Assembly (NCBI RefSeq): GCF_003286085.1
Contig: NW_020825294.1
Coordinates: 5,952,001 to 6,016,000, forward strand
Source: Drosophila persimilis
Lineage: Eukaryota > Arthropoda > Insecta > Diptera > Drosophilidae
DNA length: 64,000 bases
Direction: 5' to 3'
Part shown: positions 33,180-42,740 of the stretch, in pieces
How positions within the stretch are numbered: the stretch's first letter is position 1
Layout: each line of letters begins with the position of its first letter
The notes under the pieces: generated by a model
Databases searched by the model: none
Seen by the model: the letters and a program-made list of their open reading frames with translations, nothing else
What the model was told of the DNA's origin: nothing
Made by a program: the position numbers and the translations under genes

Positions 33180-33660
33180 TTGATGTTCTCGCTGTATTAT
33201 ATACTCGTTATATAATATATTCGCTGTATAATGTACTCGCTTAAAGATTTACTCGATAATTGATGTACTCGCTTTTTAATATACTCGTTGCTTCATTTAC
33301 TCGCTATTCAAGATGCTCGCTGTACTCGCTGTATCATATACTCATTTATTGATACATATATTACTTATACAAATGATACGAACGCAGTTTACTCGTTATA
33401 AACTGGTTGGCTTATTTACTCGTTTCATGATAAACCTGCTAAACTATGAACTCGCTATTAAATATTGTGATGCGGTGTACTCGTTACCTGATATGTACCT
33501 TACATGGCACTTGCAATATTATGTACTCGTTGGTTTTTAATAATTTACACAATATACTCACTGTATGTTATACTCGCTGTCGGCCCTACTCGCTAGTATG
33601 TTTCCCACGCTGTACAATACCAGCGACCCCGTAGAAAGGGTATACTCTAGTAAGACGATG
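33180..33660. repeat. Degenerate array of TACTCGYT motifs
   Basis: About 14 exact TACTCGCT/TACTCGTT motifs and several one-base variants (TATTCGCT, TGCTCGCT, TACTCACT) occur in one orientation over ~480 bp, mostly 15-30 bp apart. The spacers are AT-rich and unrelated. No coding potential. Confidence 0.8.
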
Positions 33661-35623
33661 GCCCGAAAGCCACCGAAATGGCCCAGACAAATTTGCTTTA
33701 AGGCTCGCCAATAAAAGTTAAGAGCGTCGTCCCAGCAGAAGAGTTCCTCCATCTATCGTGCCTCTTGGTCCACTCATAGAAGTGTGTATCTATGTGTATG
33801 TGCTTTGTATCTTTTGCATAATATACCCAAAAAAAATAGAAGAAAACGCATTTGAGACTGGTTTTTATGCTTAGAAACAGCAGTGGGGGAACTGTTGTAA
33901 AGGAGCAGTAGGACGGACCGGTGGAATGATTGAGTGGAATGCAGGAGAGTCGTAATTAAAATTTGTAGCTCCTTGGGTTCGCGTCGAGCATGTATCTTTT
34001 CTTTATACACACACACACCACAGATACTTTATATATCTATTTAGATAGTTTAGATGCGAGCAAGTACCTCCTAACAGATGGACGTTCGGTTGATGTTTTA
34101 TTACTCCACCATTTTTGCAGATATCGTAAATTTTATATCAATTTTTTCGAAGGGGTGGAAACTCTAATTGCATTCCTGGCCATAAACTTGGGGTCTTATG
34201 GCATATGTGTGCATCATTTGTGTGGTTTTATATGTGTTGTTTAGATACTTTTATATTCCAAAAGTATCTGATGGATGGATAGGCACAAAAACATTGCGAA
34301 TGTCATATTTTCCATTATATATTGAATAAATATTAAAGATCGGACTCTTTCTAGATACATCTCTAGCCATCTCTAGATAAAATATCTCAAAGATGCAAAG
34401 CAAAGTTTCGCTCTCCTTTGATTAGATTAACCCAAAACGTTTCTCACCTTTTTTCACACAACTCTGAAAGATATCTTTTGCACTCATAGCCTCTCACATT
34501 AGATAAAATATCTGAGAGATACAAGCACGCTATGCTATAGCAGATTACACGAATATTTCATTCATTCATACCGTTCAGTCCACTCCATTCTGAAACATTC
34601 TCACATGATTACCGAAACTTAAGTTGGGCTATTCGTAAGATACTACACACAGCAGCCTCTGGACACACAAACACACACGTACACGTATCCAGCAGATACT
34701 TTGGGGCCATAACTTTGCACGAGTTCATTGCCAATTCGCATGCAAGCTGCAGACACCCGCCGCCACCGCCACCGCCACCGCTCCCTCTCCCGCTCCCTTC
34801 GTTCAAGTCTCGGCTACTTTATATCATTTTAATAATGTATCTGCTAGGTGGCTCTGGGTGCTGGGTGCTGGCTGCTCTGTATCTGCAGCCAACGAAAAAA
34901 TAACAAAGAAAACAAGTTCAAAGTAGTTTGCACTCAATTTCAATATTTTACACACACAAAATATGGAGGGGGGGAGCAGCAGCTGGCGGGAGACTTTTTG
35001 GCAAGACACCAAACACAATGTATCTCATAGATGCGAGAGCATTACATGTGTTTTACAGATACATATTATGTATTAGCGTGTAGCCCCTCAGGAGTCAAAG
35101 TAGCTCTCCATTCCATGCCATTCCATTCCATTCCATTGCCTCCGACTCGCAACTAATATGAATACCTAATAAATCACATTTGGACGGTGATTTATGTGAC
35201 AGGTGCGTATTGCGATTTGAAATTGGCAACAGTTTCGGTTTCAGTCTCCCATTTCTCGTATCCGCAAATTGGTCAGAAGCATGTGAGATTTTTCCTTCTT
35301 GCCAGATTGTCGTGCGAATCTCAAATAATCCACGAAAATCCTAGATTAAGGAGTGGATTTTTGGAATTTAGCAAAAAACAGGCATATTAATGACACATCC
35401 AGAACCACTAAACGACCGACCGATGTGGCCTGCTGCATGACGCGGCGGCAATTGAAATAAAACCAAATATATATTTAAATTCATAAGCCCTTTATAAGCA
35501 GTTGCTGTTTTTATATAGAAATATACAGTTTTACATATATTAATTTTCCATTCAAAGTTTGTCGTCCAATTTTGCGCATTGTTGCGTTTTGAGTGTCGGT
35601 TTCGTCTTCGGTTTGGTGTTCAC
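33661..35623. other. Non-coding stretch, including the mucin 3' flank
   Basis: No gene seen. A CACACA tract lies at 34008-34017, a CCGCCACCG triplet tract at about 34757-34800, and ATTCC repeats at about 35107-35137. On the minus strand, 35623 downward is the expected 3' untranslated region of the mucin gene. I found no canonical AATAAA on that strand within about 150 bases, only AT-rich variants. Confidence 0.5.
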
Positions 35624-38433
35624 TTAGGATTGAACACAGCTTGTGTTCTCGGGCAGATCACAGATGCCCTTCAGTGCATTGAAGTATTTGTCACCGCAGC
35701 TGACCTTCAGGGCGCGTTGGTGACGGCAGATGTAATAGTCGTTGCAGCGTGCCGGCGATGCCATGAGGAAGCCATCGGGTTTTCCGGCGCAGGACACCTG
35801 AAGTGCTTTGTCAAGCGAATTGGTGCCCGCCGACTGCTGATGGGCGGCCACTTCCCAGAGAGGTCTGGCGTTGGGTCGGCGAATGGGATTACGGTTGGAT
35901 TGGGACGACGCGACGACCTTTGAGGCAGAGGCAGAGGCTCCCGCACAGCCTGCAGCAGTTGTGGTGTCGCAAGTGGTTGCTGGTGTAGTGGCTGGTTCTG
36001 GCGCGCAAGTCGTTGTAGTAGTGGTTGTTGTCGTGGTTGTTGTTGTAGTGGTGGTTGATGGCGCGCAAGTCGTTGTAGTAGTGGTTGTTGTCGTGGTTGT
36101 TGTTGTCGTGGTTGTAGTTGTAGTGGTTGTTGTTGTCGTGGTGGTTGTTGTAGTGGTTGTTGTAGTAGTGGTTGTCGTCGTGGTTGTTGTTGTCGAGCAA
36201 GTAGTTGTAGTTGTCGTTGTTGGTGTGGTTGTAGTAGTGGTGGTTGTCGTAGTGGTGGTTGTAGTAGTGGTGGTTGTCGTCGTTGTTGTTGTCGTAGTTG
36301 TTGTTGTCGTGGTGGTTGTCGTAGTGGTCGTGGTTGTTGTGGTAGTTGATGGCGAGCAAGTCGTTGTAGTAGTGGTTGTTGTCGTGGTTGTTGTTGTCGT
36401 GGTTGTAGTTGTAGTGGTTGTTGTTGTCGTGGTGGTTGTCGTAGTGGTCGTGGTAGTTGTCGTAGTGGTCGTGGTTGTTGTGGTAGTTGTTGTAGTGGTG
36501 GTTGATGGCGAGCAAGTGGTTGTTGTTGTAGTGGTTGTAGTTGTCGTGGTTGTTGTAGTCGTCGTTGTTGTTGTAGTGGTTGTTGTAGTCGTGGTTGTTG
36601 TTGTAGTGGTTGTTGTTGTCGTGGTTGTCGTCGTGGTTGTTGTTGTCGAGCAAGTAGTTGTAGTTGTCGTTGTTGGTGTTGTGGTAGTAGTGGTGGTTGT
36701 CGTCGTGGTTGTTGTCGTCGTCGTGGTTGTTGTTGTCGTGGTTGTTGTAGTCGTGGTTGTTGTAGTCGTGGTTGTTGTTGTAGTGGTTGTCGTCGTGGTT
36801 GTTGTTGTCGAGCAAGTAGTTGTAGTTGTCGTTGTTGGTGTGGTTGTAGTAGTGGTGGTTGTCGTAGTGGTGGTTGTAGTAGTGGTGGTTGTCGTCGTTG
36901 TTGTTGTCGTAGTTGTTGTTGTCGTGGTGGTTGTCGTAGTGGTCGTGGTTGTTGTGGTAGTTGTTGTAGTGGTGGTTGATGGCGAGCAAGTCGTTGTAGT
37001 AGTGGTTGTTGTCGTGGTTGTTGTTGTCGTGGTTGTAGTTGTAGTGGTTGTTGTTGTCGTGGTGGTTGTCGTAGTGGTCGTGGTAGTTGTCGTAGTGGTC
37101 GTGGTTGTTGTGGTAGTTGTTGTAGTGGTGGTTGATGGCGAGCAAGTGGTTGTTGTTGTAGTGGTTGTAGTTGTCGTGGTTGTTGTAGTCGTCGTTGTTG
37201 TTGTAGTGGTTGTTGTAGTCGTGGTTGTTGTTGTAGTGGTTGTTGTTGTCGTGGTTGTTGTAGTGGTGGTTGTCGTCGTGGTTGTTGTTGTCGAGCAAGT
37301 AGTTGTAGTTGTCGTTGTTGGTGTTGTGGTAGTAGTGGTGGTTGTCGTAGTGGTGGTTGTAGTAGTGGTGGTTGTCGTCGTTGTTGTTGTCGTAGTTGTT
37401 GTTGTCGTGGTGGTTGTCGTAGTGGTCGTGGTTGTTGTGGTAGTTGTTGTAGTGGTGGTTGATGGCGAGCAAGTGGTTGTTGTTGTAGTGGTTGTAGTTG
37501 TCGTGGTTGTTGTAGTCGTCGTTGTTGTTGTAGTGGTTGTTGTAGTCGTGGTTGTTGTTGTAGTGGTTGTTGTTGTCGTGGTTGTTGTAGTGGTTGTTGT
37601 AGTCGTGGTTGTTGTTGTAGTGGTTGTCGTCGTGGTTGTTGTTGTCGAGCAAGTAGTTGTAGTTGTCGTTGTTGGTGTGGTTGTAGTAGTGGTGGTTGTC
37701 GTAGTGGTGGTTGTAGTAGTGGTGGTTGTCGTCGTTGTTGTTGTCGTAGTTGTTGTTGTCGTGGTGGTTGTCGTAGTGGTCGTGGTTGTTGTGGTAGTTG
37801 TTGTAGTGGTGGTTGATGGCGCGCAAGTCGTTGTAGTAGTGGTTGTTGACGTGGTTGTGGTTGTTGTCGTGGTTGTTGTTGTCGTGGTTGTAGTTGTAGT
37901 GGTTGTTGTTGTCGTGGTGGTTGTTGTAGTGGTCGTGGTTGTTGTGGTAGTTGTTGTAGTGGTGGTTGATGGCGAGCAAGTGGTTGTTGTTGTAGTGGTT
38001 GTAGTTGTCGTGGTTGTTGTAGTCGTCGTGGTTGTTGTAGTCGTGGTTGTTGTTGTTGTGGTTGTCGTAGTGCTTGTAGTTGTCTTGGGTGTTGTGGTAG
38101 TTGTTGTAGTGGTGGTTGTCGTGGTTTCATCCTCTCCAGAACATGGCGGCTTTGTTACTACGGGTGGCGGCGTTGTCGTCGCTGCTGCACAGGGTGGCGG
38201 AGTTGTCGCTTGGCATGGGGCGGAGGCATCCCTCGCATTCCGGCCGAATGCCACTGCGTTTGCGGAAACGTCTTGACCGTATATCCTTTCCACACTGGCG
38301 CCGCTGGCGCTGCTTGCAATTACTGCAACAAGCAGCAGAGTTAAGGCTGCAAAAACGAAAGGCTTTTTATTACTTTTCTGTCCTCCTGATGCTCTTTACA
38401 CTGTGGAGACCGTATACCATAAATGTTCCGCAT
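35624..38433 (-). CDS. Secreted poly-threonine mucin with C-terminal chitin-binding domain
   Basis: Two coding exons encode 912 residues. Exon 1 (38433-38418) is just 16 nt from the ATG; the intron (38417-38347, 71 nt) has a GTATAC donor and a TTTTTGCAG acceptor; exon 2 runs 38346-35624. Joining them gives a clear signal peptide beginning MRNIYALTLLLVAVI. A short unique segment with Cys and Pro follows. Then comes a region of about 700 residues that is almost all threonine, broken by 14 cysteine nodes (six CSPS, five PTTTTTTTCS, two CAPS, one CAPE) mostly 50-60 residues apart. The C-terminus is a six-cysteine peritrophin-A/CBM14 domain with Cys spacing 14-5-9-11-7. The Thr block should be heavily O-glycosylated, and the CBM14 domain should bind chitin. 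Such proteins act in peritrophic matrix, cuticle or glue-like secretions; I cannot choose among these. All four Thr codons are mixed. Confidence 0.92.
35994..38115 (-). repeat. Threonine-codon repeat array with higher-order duplication
   Basis: About 2.1 kb consists of ACN triplets on the minus strand, punctuated every 150-180 bp by a Cys-encoding node (GAGCAAGT or GCGCAAGT on the + strand). Blocks are duplicated at larger scale: the sequence from 36361 recurs from 36991, exactly 630 bp on, for well over 200 bp. Because the unit is a triplet without stop codons, four long open frames exist across it; only the threonine frame has a start, signal peptide and domain. Confidence 0.93.
38347..38417 (-). 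other. Mucin gene intron (71 nt, phase 1)
   Basis: On the minus strand, GTATAC at 38417 opens the intron and TTTCGTTTTTGCAG closes it at 38347. Its length is typical of short Drosophila introns. Removing it joins a 16-nt exon to the reading frame and completes the signal peptide. Confidence 0.85.
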
Positions 38434-38497
38434 GTTGACTGCTGGTTTCACTGCTCACGATTCCCAGTTGCGGTTGAAGGTAGATCGAGGTACACTG

Positions 38498-38531
38498 TGA
38501 TCATTGCTAGCACCTCCGTCCACTATTTATA
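38498..38531 (-). promoter_or_regulatory. TATA box and initiator of the mucin gene
   Basis: On the minus strand TATAAATA occupies 38531-38524. An initiator-like ATCACAGT follows, whose A at 38498 is 33 bases from the first T of the box, the usual distance. The predicted 5' untranslated leader is 65 nt, ending at the ATG at 38433. A strong TATA box fits a gene with high, tissue-restricted expression. Confidence 0.75.
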
Positions 38532-38534
38532 CGA

Positions 38535-38970
38535 TGCAAAAATATCAATTTGCCAAAAATTAAATTGATTTGGGTACATTCACTCATTAGTAAAGTAGCA
38601 AACAAAATTTTGCCCCATAGTTATCACAGATATAGAACAAGATCTCACAAGATATCGCTGCCGTTGCCACGGCCGGTCTTATCACATCACAAATGTCTAT
38701 GAAATTTACTCTCCAGAAGGGACTAGACTGAAAGCAAACCGAACTTCCGTTTCTTGTCAAACAACCGTCTGCTGTCTATTTATAACTGTATAGCACGTGT
38801 ATCATGTATCGTACATACATATATCTCTTATCAAAATTATATTGTTTATTTATTTTTTATTCCCAGACAATTGCCCTACAATGTACATATGTCTTCAGAC
38901 AGAAGATAAAGCGATTAGAATCTTGCATAATTTTAATTGTTTTTTTAATTGTTTTTTAATTGCAATGTCT
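38535..38970. other. Upstream flank of the mucin gene
   Basis: No coding exon seen. It lies upstream of the minus-strand TATA box and so should hold the mucin control region. It is AT-rich, with ATATCTCTTATC-type words. I cannot assign specific factor sites. Confidence 0.4.
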
Positions 38971-39175
38971 TACCATCAGTCGGTAATGAATCGGCTATGA
39001 AACGGGTATAAAAAGGTTATGAATCAGTTATATGTTAATAATTTTTCAATTGGTTATCAAAAAGTTGTGAATCGATTAAAAATTTGATGTCAAACGGTTG
39101 TCAAACGGTTAGGATTCGGTTGTAAATTGGCTATCAATTAGACGTGAATCGGTTAACAGAATCGGTTGAGTTAAG
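38971..39175. repeat. Degenerate array of GAATCGGTTAT motifs
   Basis: GAATCGGTT/GAATCAGTTAT/AAACGGTTGT words recur about a dozen times in one direction at 12-22-bp spacing (for example AATCGGCTAT, GAATCGATTA, GAATCGGTTAACAG). The array begins ~430 bp upstream of the mucin TATA box. Confidence 0.65.
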
Positions 39176-42100
39176 GAATTTTTTTAAGACATTTCACAGA
39201 TTTTGGATCGTCTTCGCAGACTATTTCTTTTCGTAATTTGTATTAATTTCACAGTAAAATACAGCGATAACTCGTGAAAAAGGTCCCTTCGCTTAGGGGA
39301 AATTTCGTACAACAGCAGGGAATACTTTTGTTCAAAGGAAACAAGGGCTGGCCTGACTGGCCCCACAACTACGTATTTCTTTGGAAACTTTGTTAATTTG
39401 TTGTTCAACACAATGGAGACACAAATGATGATGGCCTGGTCAATGGCAGAGGGTCAAAGGTAGGATTGAATGGACAGTCCCGCCTGCAGCAGCGTCACAG
39501 AAAAACAAACATAGAACCGGCGCGGTGGTAAGAACTGAAGTTTATCTGAGCCATCGGACAGGCCAGACGGGGGCCTCATTATGTAACCTCTCATAATTCT
39601 TTCATTAATGAAATTCCCACACGACGCAACGCACACATTATGTAAATCTTCGTCCACAGAACAGAACCCTGGATACCGAAAACCCAGCACGATGTCGGGA
39701 TGTGTGTGTTTCAGCCTTCAGTCAGTCGGTCTTCATTTCTGGTTGTGCCTCCTTTTCCATCCTTGTCAACTAATTTCAGGGTTGCCTGTCATGTTCTTTA
39801 AGACTGTTTTAATTTTCATTCGTTTTTTGTGGGCTCCTCTCTGGCTTTTACTTTCCTTTCGTTTCGTTCGGGCCAAAAACCCAAATAAGAGGAAAACTAC
39901 CTGTTCACAAAAAAAAAACCCACACACACACACACACGACCAGCAACAGCAGCCAAGGGAGCCTAAGAATACGAAACCCAAGCGAACTGTCGACCAGCCA
40001 AAACAACGCCCCAGTGTGCACAGTGGTTCAAGAAAGCCAGTGCATAATTATGAAAATTAGTAGGCACTTTTTGGAGGTCAAAGAGTTGACTGAAAGCGGA
40101 GTGGACAGAGAGACAGGCACTGGACATTGGACATGCAAGGACAAGGTATAATATGGGGATGAGTTCAGTCCATAGATTTCGATGGTAGATGACTTTTGGA
40201 AAGGTGGTTTTGGTGCTTATTTGCAAGCCGTCAATGATTTTTGTAAGCTACAAATAACCGAATATTGAAAATGAAGACATTTTCCCCTCAAAAATATATT
40301 TTCGTATGTTCTTTCTTCATTATATATTTCAAATTTCGATGGACTCTTTACCACTGTACAGATACATTTGTCTTTGTGACTCTTATTCTCATGACTGGCC
40401 TCTCCAGCTCGTCCCCTGGTACCGGGTAACCGGGGCCCGGTTCTGGCCCCGTTCTGTGCCGTGCCGTGCCTGTGGTGGATGCTTTTAAATACCCTTTACC
40501 TTGGCCATATTAATGCGGCTCCCACTGTTACTTGTCCCCGTGTTGTTGCTGTTGTACTTCTTCATGTAGTTTGGTTGTCATTTGGCAGCGCCCGCTGTTT
40601 AGTGTCCAACATGAGGGCCGTTGGTGTCAGGCGACGCTGCCTGCCACTGCCACTGCCAGTGCCACTGCCATTGCCTCTGAGATGCTGCTGGAAGAACCAT
40701 GGAACCATGGAACCATACCATGGCGGAGGGGGCAGAACAAAATGTATATAGAGAGCTCTGGAGAGATGCTGCCTGGGTCTCGGGGCATTGGTATTCCCGC
40801 CTTTGGTTTTGGGCTTCAGGTTCAGGAGGCGACAGTTGTTGAAATTAAATGCTCACATGTGGGTTTTTGTCTTCGAGAGAAGACAACGAAAAATTCAGTA
40901 AACAAAAAGAACACAAACGGAGTGGAGGGTAAAAAGGTAACACAGGAGGCAACAAACACACACAAAAGGGATTGGCCCCGAAAACAATAAATGCTGCTCC
41001 CAGTACCAGTCCCCAGTCTAGGGGCGAGTGCCAAAACATATATATATATGCACGATATCTTTCAAGAAATAAAGGATAAAGAAGATGCTCCCAATAAAGC
41101 TTCAAGCAGGGATTGTAGCGAGGGAAGTTTCTTTAATATTTGCAAATAAAAACTTAAAAAATTTCCACTTGGAAATGGCTGATCTTCTCTTAAGTTGAGG
41201 AGTTTTTAACAATATTTAAGGTTAAGGTTGGGAAATCATGAAAATATTGTATTTTATGTGTCAAAAAAATTGTTTAAAATTTAAAACCTAATTATAGAAA
41301 TTTATGCATACAATTTTAGTGCATTTCCAATTCCATTTCCAGTTCTAGGAAATTCTAGAAGACCTTCTTTATTTGGTATTGTAGTAAAAACCGGTTACAG
41401 AAATTTCTATAAATTCATAGCTATTTAATAATTTAATTTAATTGAAATCAACATTTTTAAAATTTTTTGTTGCTGTAGTTTTGCGCTTTTGAAGAGCTTT
41501 TTGTTCACTTTTCGCGCACTGTTTGTGCACTAATTCGTGGCAGTGTTGCAAGATATCGACTTGAGGCATAAATTCGCGAATTTCTTGATCAAAAAACAAC
41601 ATTTAACCGCCAGTCAACTTTAAGGAAAGGTTAAGCTATAAAGATGATCAAAAATACCCCATTAAAAGGTGCCTACCCTTTACTTAAAACTCCAAAAGCA
41701 CATCTCTCCCTGTCTCTCTCGCTCACTCCAGAGCTCTGTTGACTTGCCCCCAACTCCAGGAATCAAATCAAAAGCAACTTTTATATGCTGTATTGCTGCC
41801 GATTCGGATGTTGCTGTTGATGTGGATGTTGATGTGAATGTGGATGTGGATGTTGCCGCCAGGGTCTTTACAATTCGGGGCCAGGCGCTTCATTTGCTCC
41901 GCTCTTCGACTTCGACTTCCACTTGGACTTGGACTTGGACTTCTTCTTCAAGTTTCTCCTCCTCCTCCTCCTCCTCCCCCTACTCCATCTCCTCCTCCAA
42001 CATCTTTGGTTGTCTTCTGGTTCTGCTGCATTTATGGCTGCATTTACTTTTTAATTTCATTTGCTGTTGTTGCCGCTGTCTTGGCTGTTGCCGTTGCTGT

Positions 42101-42538
42101 TGCTGTTGCTGTTGCACTCCTTTTTCGATTTCAAGTGGAGTCAATTTCTTATGTCATGACAAGATACATACTTCAATATACACACAAAATGTTTCTCCAA
42201 GAGTATGGGGCACAACTTGACTTGGCTCAAGTCAAAATAAAAGAAGAAGGCAACAAAAAATCACCCTGGCAAAGGGGAGTCGAGTGTTTGATACCCTTGA
42301 AAAAAAAAGGAAGATTTGTTTTCGAAGCATGGCTTCTATGAAGGCTAACCGATAGTATGGTCCCTCCCTGAGCGGGAAATACTAAAATAAACCATCCAAA
42401 AAAATATTAGAACGCGAGCTAAAGTCAGAGCTCGACTGCGGGAAATCAATATTTTGGAACATCTGTCACAAATGTGATTTTTAATAATTTTGTATGCCTA
42501 TAAATGTAAATTATAAATTCATGCTCCTTCCTTCCTGC
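39176..42538. other. Non-coding stretch
   Basis: CACACA (39921-39938), CTGCCACTGCCA-type repeats (40645-40675), GATGTGGATGTTGATGTG repeats (41805-41860) and GACTTGGACTTG repeats (41908-41950) generate open frames in several phases. None has a recognisable domain. A short possible hairpin (CGAGCT...AGCTCG) lies near 42415-42435. Confidence 0.55.
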
Positions 42539-42740
42539 ATTTTGTTCGTCTTGCGCCCATGGCAGCGCTGCAGTCTCTCTCAATTTTCTTATCTCTTGAT
42601 CTGATCTTCATTTGATCTACCAGCATTGCTGCGCTCTCACGCAATGCCCACCACACTCTCCCGCAATCGCTCTCTCTCTCTCTTCCAGCAACTCCTTCTA
42701 GCGCTCTCTCTCTCAGCAATTCCTTCTATGGCACTCTCTC
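42539..42740. repeat. CTCTC-rich (GAGA-type) cluster
   Basis: CTCTCTC runs and CTCTCGCTCTC/CAGCAATTCCTTCT words recur over about 200 bp. On the minus strand these are GAGAG elements, the recognition core of GAGA factor. Clusters of this kind are common at promoters and Polycomb elements, but also as plain microsatellites. No linked promoter is evident. Confidence 0.5.

Noticed and set aside
35707-38130. Long Gln/Pro/Arg-rich and Asn/His-rich minus-strand frames across the array
   Set aside because: These are out-of-frame readings of the same stop-free triplet repeat as the mucin.
35871-38276. 801-residue, nearly all-valine open frame on the + strand
   Set aside because: It is the complement of threonine triplets on the minus strand. 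The minus-strand gene has promoter, intron, signal peptide and CBM14 domain; the + frame has none.
39885-39920. Minus-strand poly-T plus GAACAG|GTAGTT as a recursive site
   Set aside because: The poly-T is separated from the AG by a purine-rich stretch and the donor is weak.
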